DNA from: DATCLS01 sp036563805
Lineage (GTDB): Bacteria; Actinomycetota; Acidimicrobiia; Acidimicrobiales; VFJN01
Direction: 5' to 3'
Assembly: GCA_036563805.1 (NCBI GenBank)
Contig: DATCLS010000010.1
Span: 1 to 64,000, forward strand
Length of the DNA: 64,000 bases
Shown: piece after piece, positions 52,292 through 59,886 of the stretch
Position numbering within the stretch: position 1 is the stretch's first letter
Layout of the letters: every line of letters starts with the position of its first letter
The notes under the pieces: model-generated
Told to the model about the DNA's origin: nothing
Seen by the model: only the letters and a program-made list of their open reading frames with translations
The model's database searches: none
Translations under genes and position numbers: made by a program

Positions 52292-53476
52292 ATGACGACC
52301 ATCGACCGGGCGGCGGGCGTCCTCACCGAGGAGATGCTCGGCCGCTTCGACGAGCGGGCCCCCATGTACGACCGGGAGAACCGCTTCTTCCAGGAGGACT
52401 TCGACGAACTGCGGGCCAGCGGCTACCTCGACGTGGCCCTGCCCGAGGACCTCGGCGGCGCCGGCCTCGGCCTGCTCGACGTCAACCGGCTGCAGCGCCG
52501 GCTGGCCTATCACGCCCCGGCCACCGCGCTGGCCGTCAACATGCACATCTACTGGGTGGGGATGGCCGCCGACATGCAGCGGATGGGTGCGCCGGGCGGC
52601 GACTGGATCCTCCGCCAGGCCGCCGACGGGCACATCCTGGCCGCCGGCCACGGCGAGGCCGGCAACGACGTGCCGGTCCTACTGTCCTCGGCCACGGCCG
52701 ACCGGGTCGACGGCGGCTGGGAGATCACCGCCCACAAGATCTTCGGCAGCCTCACGCCGGTCTGGACCTACCTCGGCCTGCACGCCATGGACGCCTCGGA
52801 TCCGTCCGCGCCCCGCATCGTCCACGGCTTCCTCAGCCGGGAGGCGCCCCGCTACCACATCGAGGAGACCTGGGACGTGCTCGGCATGCGGGCCACGGCC
52901 TCGCAGGACACGCTGCTCGACCGGGCGTTCATCCCCGACGAGGACGTGGTGATGGTGTGCCCGGCTGGCTTCGCCGGCGCCGGGCCGTTCCACGTCGGCC
53001 TGTTCGCCTGGGCCCTGCTCGGCTTCGCCGGCGTCTACCTGGGCCTGGCCCAGCGGGCCTACGACGAGGTCCTGACCCGCCTGCCCCAGCGCTCGTCGGT
53101 GGGCCTGACCCGGTCGATGGCCTACCACCCCGAGGTGCAGCACCGCGTGGCCGAGATGCGGATCGCCCTCGAGGCCGCCGAGGCCCACCTCGACCGGATC
53201 TGCGACGACTGGACCCGGGGCGTCGACCACGGGCACGACTGGCCGGTGAAGATCGTCGCCTGCAAGCACGCAGTGGTCAGCCAGGCCTGGTCGGTGGTCG
53301 ACACGGCGCTGGACGTGAGCGGCGGCGCCGGCATCTTCAAGCGCAACCGGTTGGAGCAGCTGGTCCGCGAGGGCCGGCTCGGCCGCCTCCACCCGGGCAA
53401 CCCCATGCTCACCCACGAGCTGGTGGGGAAGATGAGCCTCGGGATCAGCCCCGACGAGCAGCCCCGCTGGGGCTGA
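52292..53476 (+). CDS. Acyl-CoA dehydrogenase family protein
   Basis: 394 residues. FAD-dependent fold with FFQEDFDELRASGYLDVALPEDLGGAGLGLLDVNRLQRRLAYHAPATALAVNMH, a middle beta domain (WEITAHKIFGSLTPVWTYLGLHA) and a C-terminal helical domain (AYDEVLTRLPQR, ALDVSGGAGIFKRNRLEQLVREGRLGRLHPGNPMLTHELVGK). The catalytic Glu of classical dehydrogenases is not obvious, so a monooxygenase-like or other ACAD subgroup is possible. GAAGGAG lies 7 nt before the ATG. Divergent from the broken regulator. Confidence 0.87.
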   Translation: MTTIDRAAGVLTEEMLGRFDERAPMYDRENRFFQEDFDELRASGYLDVALPEDLGGAGLGLLDVNRLQRRLAYHAPATALAVNMHIYWVGMAADMQRMGAPGGDWILRQAADGHILAAGHGEAGNDVPVLLSSATADRVDGGWEITAHKIFGSLTPVWTYLGLHAMDASDPSAPRIVHGFLSREAPRYHIEETWDVLGMRATASQDTLLDRAFIPDEDVVMVCPAGFAGAGPFHVGLFAWALLGFAGVYLGLAQRAYDEVLTRLPQRSSVGLTRSMAYHPEVQHRVAEMRIALEAAEAHLDRICDDWTRGVDHGHDWPVKIVACKHAVVSQAWSVVDTALDVSGGAGIFKRNRLEQLVREGRLGRLHPGNPMLTHELVGKMSLGISPDEQPRWG

Positions 53477-53489
53477 CACGCACCCACAC

Positions 53490-53519
53490 TTGACCGGGGT
53501 CGGCGAAGTCGGGCACTCT
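53490..53519 (+). promoter_or_regulatory. Promoter of the leuA leader, TTGACC-N18-CACTCT
   Basis: TTGACC at 53490-53495 and CACTCT at 53514-53519, 18 bp apart. The leader ATG at 53527 follows after 7 nt, so transcription would start at or next to the start codon. Confidence 0.6.
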
Positions 53520-53526
53520 CTCCTCC

Positions 53527-53562
53527 ATGCGCCTGCACTTCGCCGGCCTCCTTCTTATGTAA
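53527..53562 (+). CDS. Leader peptide of the leuA attenuator (MRLHFAGLLLM)
   Basis: An 11-codon ORF with CTC CTT CTT, three consecutive Leu codons just before Met-stop. CTT is a rare codon in this GC-rich genome, which should sharpen the response to Leu-tRNA. A perfect 10-bp hairpin begins at the base after the stop, and a terminator with a T-rich tail follows. This is the classical Leu attenuation layout, and the gene behind it is leuA. Confidence 0.85.
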   Translation: MRLHFAGLLLM

Positions 53563-53630
53563 GGCGAACGCCCCAGATAGGCGTTCGCCCAGCCTCCTGC
53601 GCCGATCCGGCCAGGAGGTTTTTCAGTTTT
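53563..53630 (+). promoter_or_regulatory. Transcription attenuator of leuA
   Basis: First hairpin: GGCGAACGCC (53563-53572), loop CCAGATA, GGCGTTCGCC (53580-53589). Terminator: CCTCCTG (53593-53599) pairs with CAGGAGG (53612-53618), with a small inner GCCG/CGGC stem, then TTTTTCAGTTTT. TTCGCC inside the leader ORF (53539-53544) could pair with GGCGAA of the first hairpin, giving the competing structure. The tail matches that of the ilvBNC attenuator. Confidence 0.85.
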
Positions 53631-53736
53631 CCGCCCACCACACCGGCCGAGCCCAGCGGCCGACACGACCCGAGACCCACCCGACAACCGACCCGATCGA
53701 CCACCCGATCCACCCGACAACGCGAGAAGGACAGCG

Positions 53737-55437
53737 ATGCCTCCCGAACCCGCCAGCCCGAAGACGATGCCGTTCCACAAGTACCGGCCGTTCCTCCCGC
53801 TGCCGCTCGCGCTCGAGGACCGGACGTGGCCCAACCGCCGCATCGAGAAGGCGCCGCTGTGGTGCTCGGTCGACCTGCGCGACGGCAACCAGGCGCTGAT
53901 CGACCCGATGGACCCGGCCCGCAAGCGGCGGATGTTCGAGACGCTCGTCGCCATGGGCTTCAAGGAGATCGAGGTCGGCTTCCCGTCGGCCAGCCAGCCC
54001 GACTTCGACTTCGTCCGCCAGCTGATCGACGAGGACCTCGTACCCGAGGACGTCACGATCCAGGTGCTGACCCAGTGTCGGCCCGAGCTGATCGAGCGGA
54101 CCTACGAGGCGATCCGTGGTGCCCGCGAGGCGATCGTCCACTTCTACAACTCGACGTCGATCCTGCAGCGCCGGGTCGTGTTCGGCCTCGACTACGACGG
54201 GATCACCCAGATCGCCACCGACGCCGCCCGCCTCTGCCGCAAGCTCGAGGAGACGGTGCCGGAGACGGTCGTCCGTTACGAGTACTCGCCCGAGAGCTTC
54301 ACCGGCACCGAGATCGAGTACGCGGTGGAGATCTGCTCGGCCGTGATGGACGCCGTCGAGGCGAGCGACGACCGGCCGATCATCCTCAACCTGCCGGCCA
54401 CGGTCGAGATGTACACGCCGAACATCTACGGCGACGTCATCGAGTACTTCCACCGCAACATCCCCAACCGCCACCGGGTCGTGCTGTCGCTGCACCCCCA
54501 CAACGACCGGGGCACGGCCGTCGCCGCCGCCGAGTTCGGCGTCATGGCCGGCGCCGACCGCGTCGAGGGCACGCTGTTCGGCAACGGCGAGCGTACAGGC
54601 AACGTCGACGTCATCACGCTGGCCCTCAACCTGTTCAGCCAGGGCGTCGACCCCGAACTCGACATCTCCGACGTCGACAACCTGCGCCGGGTGGCCGAGT
54701 ACTGCAACCGGCTGCCGGTGCACCCCCGCCACCCGTACGTCGGCGACCTCGTGTACACGGCGTTCTCCGGCAGCCATCAGGACGCCATCAAGAAGGGTTT
54801 CGCCGCCCTCGGCGAGGACTACGACGTGTGGGAGGTGCCGTACCTGCCCATCGACCCCAAGCACGTCGGCCGCACCTACGAGGCCGTCATCCGGGTCAAC
54901 AGCCAGTCGGGCAAGGGCGGCGTCGCCTACATCATGCAGGCCGAGCACGGCCTCGACCTGCCCCGCCGGCTGCAGATCGAGTTCTCGAAGACGATCCAGC
55001 ACATCACCGAGGACACCGGCACCGAGATCACGCCGGGCCACATGTGGGACGCGTTCAAGGCCGAGTACCTGCCCGACGACGCCCCTGTCCAGCTCGTCTC
55101 GCACGAGTCGACGACCGGCGAGGAGGGCTCGAAGGTCGTGGCCCAGCTGATCGTCGACGGCGAGCACCGGACCGTGACCGGTGCCGGCAACGGCCCCATC
55201 GCCGCCTTCGTCAGCGGCCTCCGCGCCGAGCTCGGCATCGACATCGAGGTGCTCGACTACAGCGAGCACGCGGTCGGCGCCGGGGCCGACGCCGTGGCCT
55301 GCGCCTACGTCGAGACCCAGAACGGCGACGGCGAGGTGCGGTGGGGCGTCGGGCTCCACGAGAGCATCGAGACGGCGTCGCTCCGGGCCGTGGTCTCGGC
55401 GGCCAACCGCCACCGCGGGGCGGCCACCGTCGCCTGA
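53737..55437 (+). CDS. leuA: 2-isopropylmalate synthase
   Basis: 566 residues, of the long yeast/Corynebacterium type. Condenses acetyl-CoA with 2-oxoisovalerate, the first committed step to leucine. The metal motif is CSVDLRDGNQALIDPMD, with SLHPHNDRGTAVAAAEFGVMAGADRVEGTLFGNGERTGN carrying the His ligands; a C-terminal LeuA dimer/allosteric domain (SHESTTGEEGSKVVAQLIVDGE) gives Leu feedback. GAGAAGGA lies 6 nt before the ATG. Preceded by a Leu-codon leader peptide and terminator. Confidence 0.97.
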   Translation: MPPEPASPKTMPFHKYRPFLPLPLALEDRTWPNRRIEKAPLWCSVDLRDGNQALIDPMDPARKRRMFETLVAMGFKEIEVGFPSASQPDFDFVRQLIDEDLVPEDVTIQVLTQCRPELIERTYEAIRGAREAIVHFYNSTSILQRRVVFGLDYDGITQIATDAARLCRKLEETVPETVVRYEYSPESFTGTEIEYAVEICSAVMDAVEASDDRPIILNLPATVEMYTPNIYGDVIEYFHRNIPNRHRVVLSLHPHNDRGTAVAAAEFGVMAGADRVEGTLFGNGERTGNVDVITLALNLFSQGVDPELDISDVDNLRRVAEYCNRLPVHPRHPYVGDLVYTAFSGSHQDAIKKGFAALGEDYDVWEVPYLPIDPKHVGRTYEAVIRVNSQSGKGGVAYIMQAEHGLDLPRRLQIEFSKTIQHITEDTGTEITPGHMWDAFKAEYLPDDAPVQLVSHESTTGEEGSKVVAQLIVDGEHRTVTGAGNGPIAAFVSGLRAELGIDIEVLDYSEHAVGAGADAVACAYVETQNGDGEVRWGVGLHESIETASLRAVVSAANRHRGAATVA

Positions 55438-55458
55438 CGGGGCACTACCGTCGCCCGC

Positions 55459-56958
55459 ATGCGGCTCCGGGCGGGCATGCGGGCGTCGGTGGTCGGCCTG
55501 GCGGCCGTGCTCGCCGCCGCGGCGTCGGCCGCCTGCGCCGAGCGCAGCGACCGCGTCGACGGCGACGACCTGGCCGGCGGCGCCGAGCGCGACCGGGCCG
55601 CGACGACCGCCCCGCCCGGGCCCGACGACGGTCTTGCCGCCGAGGCGGTGGGGGCCGCCGGGGTCGGCGACCCCTACTTCCCCGACGCCGGCAACGGCGG
55701 CTACGACGTCGCCCGTTACGTCCTCGACCTGGCCTGGACGCCCGGCTCGGACGGGTCCGGCCGGATCGAGGGCACGACGCGGGTGGAGGCGACCGCCACC
55801 CAGCCGCTGGCCCGCTTCCACCTCGACCTGGCCGGGCTCGACGTCGCCGAGGTCACCGTCGACGGCGAGCCGGCCACCGTCGCCCGCGAGGGCGAGCGCG
55901 AGCTGGTGATCACACCGGCGACGCCGATCGACGACGGCGCCGAGTTCGCGGCCGAGGTCCGCTACAGCGGGGTCCCCGAGCCCCTGCCGAATCGGGCCGA
56001 CGTGCTCGAGCCGGGCTGGATCGACGACGGCCAGGAGGTCCACGTCCTGGCCGAACCCGACGGCGCCGCCACGTTCTTCCCCGTCAACGACCACCCGTCC
56101 GACAAGGCGGCCTACGAGCTGCGCATCACCGTCCCGGACGGCTTCGAGGTGGCGGCCAACGGCCGGCTGGCCGAGCGGGTCCCGGGAGAGGACGGCACCA
56201 CCTGGGTGTACGAGGCCCCCGAGCCCATGGCCAGCTACCTGATCCAGGTGGTGATCGGCGACCTCGAGCTGGTGGAGGAGGAGGGCCCGGGCGGCCTGCC
56301 CCTCCGCCACGCCTTCGACACCGACATCGCCGAGGTGGCCCGCGGCGCCACGGCCCGCACCGGCGAGATGGTCGAGGTCCTCGCCGACCTGTTCGGCCCC
56401 TACCCGTTCGCCACCTACGGGACCGCCGTGGTGGACGACTCGCTGGGGCTGGCGCTCGAGACCCAGACCCTCGCGATCTTCGGGCCCGACACCGTGCTCG
56501 ACGAGTCGATCCAGGTCCACGAGCTGGCCCACCAGTGGTTCGGCAACCATGTGAGCCCGGCCACCTGGCAGGACATCTGGCTGAACGAGGGCTTCGCCGT
56601 CTACGCCTCGTGGCTGTGGGAGGAGGAGACCGGCGGGCTGTCGGCGGCGGAGATCGCCGCCGCAGTGGCGGCCGAGGGCGGGTTCGACCGGCCGCCCGCC
56701 GACCCCGGCGCCGACCACCTGTTCGACGAGTCGGTGTACTTCCGCGGCGCCGTCACCCTGCACGTCCTCCGGCGGGAGCTGGGCGACGGCGCCTTCTTCC
56801 GGCTGCTGCGGACGTGGCTGGAGCGCTACGGCGGCGAGGCGGCGTCGACCGCCGACTTCGAGGCCCTGGCGGCCGAGGTCGCCGGCCGCGACCTGTCCGA
56901 CCTGTTCGACGCCTGGCTCCGGGACGACACGATGCCCGACCTCGACGACTGGAGCTGA
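55459..56958 (+). CDS. M1-family zinc metallopeptidase, lipoprotein
   Basis: 499 residues. A signal peptide with lipobox SAAC (VVGLAAVLAAAASAAC) anchors it outside the membrane. An aminopeptidase N-like N-terminal beta domain precedes the thermolysin-like domain: zinc ligands His354 and His358 with catalytic Glu355 in HELAHQWFG, and Glu377 in NEGFAVYAS. The exopeptidase motif GAMEN reads GLALET, a variant found in bacterial secreted M1 proteins. It is shorter than classical PepN because the C-terminal helical domain is missing. TACCGT lies 7 nt before the ATG. Confidence 0.92.
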   Translation: MRLRAGMRASVVGLAAVLAAAASAACAERSDRVDGDDLAGGAERDRAATTAPPGPDDGLAAEAVGAAGVGDPYFPDAGNGGYDVARYVLDLAWTPGSDGSGRIEGTTRVEATATQPLARFHLDLAGLDVAEVTVDGEPATVAREGERELVITPATPIDDGAEFAAEVRYSGVPEPLPNRADVLEPGWIDDGQEVHVLAEPDGAATFFPVNDHPSDKAAYELRITVPDGFEVAANGRLAERVPGEDGTTWVYEAPEPMASYLIQVVIGDLELVEEEGPGGLPLRHAFDTDIAEVARGATARTGEMVEVLADLFGPYPFATYGTAVVDDSLGLALETQTLAIFGPDTVLDESIQVHELAHQWFGNHVSPATWQDIWLNEGFAVYASWLWEEETGGLSAAEIAAAVAAEGGFDRPPADPGADHLFDESVYFRGAVTLHVLRRELGDGAFFRLLRTWLERYGGEAASTADFEALAAEVAGRDLSDLFDAWLRDDTMPDLDDWS

Positions 56959-57054
56959 CGCCCGGGATCGACGCCCGGGGCGGACGACCGGGCCGCGATC
57001 CCACGGTTGGCGCGGGTCGTGTGCGGTTTGTAGTCGGCGACTACGGTTCGGCGC

Positions 57055-57375
57055 GTGAGTGAGCCGGTCAACCTGGAGATCGTCGAGCGTTCAGGCGAGC
57101 AGGTGGTGGCGCGTCTCGGCGGCGACCTCGACATCGTCACCTCGGAGGACGTGAAGCGCGAGCTGGCCGAGGTGCTGGACTCCGGCGCCGCGTCGCTCAG
57201 CCTCGACCTCAGCGACGTACGGTTCGTCGACTCCAGCGGCCTGGGCGCGCTGGTGGCGGTCCACCGCCACGCCGAGGCCGCCGGCGCCCAGTTCACGGTC
57301 CGCAAGGTGCCGTCGCAGGTCCAGCGCCTGTTCGAGATCACCCGCCTCGACGACCTGCTGACCGTCGAGCCGTGA
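57055..57375 (+). CDS. STAS-domain anti-sigma factor antagonist (RsbV/SpoIIAA type)
   Basis: 106 residues. In partner switching, the unphosphorylated form binds the anti-sigma kinase and frees the sigma factor. The STAS fold reads VVARLGGDLDIVTSEDVKRELAEVL...LSLDLSDVRFVDSSGLGALVAVHRHA; Ser61 in DSSGLG is the expected phosphorylation site by analogy with SpoIIAA. TACGGT lies 7 nt before the GTG, a leaderless arrangement. It converges on the sigF-like/RsbW-like pair, which are probably its partners. Confidence 0.93.
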   Translation: MSEPVNLEIVERSGEQVVARLGGDLDIVTSEDVKRELAEVLDSGAASLSLDLSDVRFVDSSGLGALVAVHRHAEAAGAQFTVRKVPSQVQRLFEITRLDDLLTVEP

Positions 57376-57427
57376 CCGTCGTGGCCTGACCCGCCGGGCC
57401 TCACCGGCGCACCCCTCCGCTGGGGGT

Positions 57428-58177
57428 TCAGCGGTCGAGCGCCTCCCGCAGCTCGATCAGGCACCGTCGGATCAGCCGGGACACGTGCATCTGGCTGATC
57501 CCGAGGCGCTCGGCGATCTCGCTCTGGGTCATCTCCTCGTAGAAGCGCAGGCGGATGATCTCGGCCTCGCGGGCCGGCAGCGTCTGCAGCAGCTGGCCGA
57601 CCAGCATGCGCAGCTCGACGGGCCGGCTGGGGACGTCGGGGCCGGCCAGGCGCTCGGCCAGCGGCGCGCTGTCCTCGTCGCCGGGGCGCCGGGCGTCGAG
57701 GCTGGTGGCCCGGTAGGCGGCGCCGGCCTCCATGGCGTCGAGCACCTCGTCCTCGGACAGGTCCAGCTCCTGGGCCAGCTCGCTGACGCTCGGCGGGCGC
57801 CCGAGCCGGGCCGACAGAGCGGTGGTGGCCCGCCGCAGGTCGAGGTGGCGCTCCTGGGCGCTGCGGGGCGGCCGGACCGCCCACGTGCGGTCGCGGAAGT
57901 AGCGCTTGATCTCGCCGTTGACCGTGCGGCTGGCGAACGACGAGAAAGGGATGCCCCGGTCGGGGTCGAACCGCTCCACGGCCTTCAGCGTGCCCAGCAT
58001 GGCGATCTGGACGAGGTCGTCGAGCTCGACGCCCCGCCCCCGGTAGTCGTGGGCGATCGAGGCCGCCAGGCCGCGATGGGCCTCGACCAGGCGGTTCCGG
58101 AGCGCCCGCTGCCGGGTCTCCCGGTACTCGCGGAAGAGCTGGTCCAGGTCTTCGCTCGGTGCGTCAGGCTCGGTCAT
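57428..58177 (-). CDS. Sigma factor of the SigB/SigF/SigG group
   Basis: 249 residues. Regions 2 (RNRLVEAHRGLAASIAHDYRGRGVELDDLVQIAMLGTLKAVERFDPDRGIPFSSFASRTVNGEIKRYFRDRTW), 3 and 4 (LLQTLPAREAEIIRLRFYEEMTQSEIAERLGISQMHVSRLIRRCL) are complete. This is the general-stress/sporulation class regulated by partner switching. Its ATG overlaps the stop of the upstream RsbW-like gene by 4 bp (ATGA), so anti-sigma and sigma are made together. Target promoters are unknown. Confidence 0.94.
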   Translation of the reverse strand: MTEPDAPSEDLDQLFREYRETRQRALRNRLVEAHRGLAASIAHDYRGRGVELDDLVQIAMLGTLKAVERFDPDRGIPFSSFASRTVNGEIKRYFRDRTWAVRPPRSAQERHLDLRRATTALSARLGRPPSVSELAQELDLSEDEVLDAMEAGAAYRATSLDARRPGDEDSAPLAERLAGPDVPSRPVELRMLVGQLLQTLPAREAEIIRLRFYEEMTQSEIAERLGISQMHVSRLIRRCLIELREALDR

Positions 58178-58563
58178 GCGGGAGTGCGGGCCCGCTTGAC
58201 CAGGCGGAATCGTCGCGTGTCACCGTCGACGGCGAACTCGTGCTCGTCGACGACGACCCGCAAGATCTCGAGCGCCAGGTCATCGGTCGGGGCTTCGGAC
58301 GTGGCCGCGGCGGCCACCCGCACCTCGCCGCTGACGGAGACCCACCCGGCCGAACGTTCGTAGGTCACCTCCGCCCGCTGTGACGGGTCCTCCGAGCCCT
58401 CGATCAGCAGGGCCACCAGCTCGCTCACCGCGATCCGCAGGTCCTCAGTGTCGTCGATGCTGAGGCCCGCGTCGGCCGCCACGCCTGCGGCGACGAGCCG
58501 GGCGAGGCGGACCGAGCCCGGCTCGGCCGGCAACGTGAGCTGAACCGGAAGGTGGGACGCCAT
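58174..58563 (-). CDS. RsbW-like anti-sigma factor with degenerate ATP site
   Basis: 129 residues directly upstream of, and overlapping, the sigma gene. The layout of a GHKL anti-sigma factor is visible (PAEPGSVRLARLVAAGVAADAGLSIDDTEDLRIAVSELVALLIEGS). However, the N-box Asn is missing (SELVALLIEGS where SELVTNAVxHG is expected), and no DxGxG box follows. It therefore probably binds the sigma factor without phosphorylating a STAS protein. TACAGT lies 9 nt before the ATG. The assignment rests on synteny plus the partial fold. Confidence 0.78.
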   Translation of the reverse strand: MASHLPVQLTLPAEPGSVRLARLVAAGVAADAGLSIDDTEDLRIAVSELVALLIEGSEDPSQRAEVTYERSAGWVSVSGEVRVAAAATSEAPTDDLALEILRVVVDEHEFAVDGDTRRFRLVKRARTPA

Positions 58564-58675
58564 CGGCCCTGCACTGTAGGCGGCCTCTCGGGGGGCGGTG
58601 ACAGCGGCGCTCTCGGTGACAAAACTCCTGGTGGTGGGGTAGTTACGCTCCGTCGTATCACGCAACGGGGCGTTT

Positions 58676-59161
58676 GTGAGCATCTGCACGCGGGTACGGC
58701 CCCTGGCGATGCAACTGCTGGCCAGCACCACGTTCCGTCGCGACCCGACGGCCGTGCCCGCGGCCAGGAAGTTCGTGCGCACCGTCCTCGCGTCCCTCGA
58801 CCTCACCGACGACGCCCAGGAGCGGCTCGTCCTGGCGGCCGCCGAGGCGTGCAACAACGTGGTCCTCCACGCGGACTGCGACACGTTCACCGTGACCGTG
58901 TCCCGCGACGACCGGTCGTGCGTCATCGACGTGACCGACTCGGGGCACGGGTTCTACGTCCCGTCGTCGTTCGACATGCCCCCGGCCAGCGAGGTGGGCC
59001 GCCGTGGGCTGGCGCTCATGCAGGCGCTGGTCGACCGGGTCCGGGTGGCCAGCTCGCCCATGGGCACCGCGGTCATGCTGTGCCAGGCGCTGGCCAACAG
59101 CGGCGCGGCCGCCGCCAACGGCACCGCCGCCGCGGCCATGCCCGGGCGCGCCGCCGGCTGA
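58676..59161 (+). CDS. GHKL ATP-binding protein, intact RsbW-type serine kinase
   Basis: 161 residues. The N-box LAAAEACNNVVLHA and G1 box DVTDSGHGFYVP are intact, with a G2-like GRRGLALMQALVDRV, so ATP binding and kinase activity towards a STAS protein are expected. The N-terminal RRDPTAVPAARKFVRTVLASLDL is typical of actinobacterial RsbW-like proteins. The C-terminus is an Ala/Gly-rich tail. GTG 58676 is used; ATG 58709 is a possible alternative. Divergent from the RsbW-like/sigma pair. Confidence 0.88.
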   Translation: MSICTRVRPLAMQLLASTTFRRDPTAVPAARKFVRTVLASLDLTDDAQERLVLAAAEACNNVVLHADCDTFTVTVSRDDRSCVIDVTDSGHGFYVPSSFDMPPASEVGRRGLALMQALVDRVRVASSPMGTAVMLCQALANSGAAAANGTAAAAMPGRAAG

Positions 59162-59183
59162 CCGGGCCCGCCGCCTGACCGGA

Positions 59184-59215
59184 GCCATCCGGCGGGCCGG
59201 AGCCAGCCGGATGGC
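59184..59215. terminator. Bidirectional terminator between the GHKL gene and leuD
   Basis: GCCATCCGGC (59184-59193) pairs perfectly with GCCGGATGGC (59206-59215) across a 12-nt loop, between convergent genes. Confidence 0.6.
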
Positions 59216-59269
59216 CGGGCCACGAGATCGTCGAGCGGCGCGGTGGGGCGGCTCGGCGGGCCGGGTCGG

Positions 59270-59872
59270 TCAGACCGGCTCCGTCACCCGGGGCATCCAG
59301 CCGGGCCGCCGCTGTTCGTAGGCTGCGATGGCGTCCTCGTTGCGGAGCGTGATGCCGATGTCGTCGAGCCCCTCGAGGAAGCGCTCGCGGGTGGCGTCGT
59401 CGAGCGGGAACGGGCACTCGATGCCGGCGGCGGGCGCGGAGAGCGTGCGGCGCTCGACGTCGATCGTGACCTCGAGGTCGGGGTCGGCCTCGACGGCCCG
59501 CATCAGCCGCTCACCGACCTCGGGCGGCACCACGACCGGCACCAGGCCGTTCTTGGTGGCGTTGTTGCGGAAGATGTCACCGAAGCGGGGGCTGACCACG
59601 GCCCGGAACCCGTAGTCGAGGATCGCCCACACGGCGTGCTCCCGCGACGATCCGGTCCCGAAGTTGGGGCCCGCCACCAGGATGCGGGCGTTGGCGTAGC
59701 GCTCGTCGTTGAGCACGAAGTCGCGGTCGTCGCGCCAGGTCGAGAACAGGCCCCGGCCGAAGCCGGTGCGCTCGACCCGCTTGAGCCAGTCGGCTGGGAT
59801 GATCTGGTCGGTGTCGACGTCGGAGCGGTCGAGGGGGACGGCGGTCCCCTGCACGATGCGGACGGCTTCCAT
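59270..59872 (-). CDS. leuD: 3-isopropylmalate dehydratase small subunit
   Basis: 200 residues. Pairs with LeuC to isomerise 2- to 3-isopropylmalate. The swivel-domain markers are VPLDRSDVDTDQIIPADWLKR, NFGTGSSREHAVWAILDYGFRAVVSPRFGDIFRNNATKNGLVPV. GGAGAGAG lies just before the ATG, 14 bp after the leuC stop, so the two form one operon. Confidence 0.97.
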   Translation of the reverse strand: MEAVRIVQGTAVPLDRSDVDTDQIIPADWLKRVERTGFGRGLFSTWRDDRDFVLNDERYANARILVAGPNFGTGSSREHAVWAILDYGFRAVVSPRFGDIFRNNATKNGLVPVVVPPEVGERLMRAVEADPDLEVTIDVERRTLSAPAAGIECPFPLDDATRERFLEGLDDIGITLRNEDAIAAYEQRRPGWMPRVTEPV

Positions 59873-59886
59873 GGCTCTCTCCGGTC

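Noticed and set aside
58616..58650. SigF-type promoter (GTTT...GGGTA) upstream of the GHKL gene
   Set aside because: GGGGTAG is present but no GTTT lies at the right distance; GTGACA-N18-TAGTTA is equally possible, so nothing is called.
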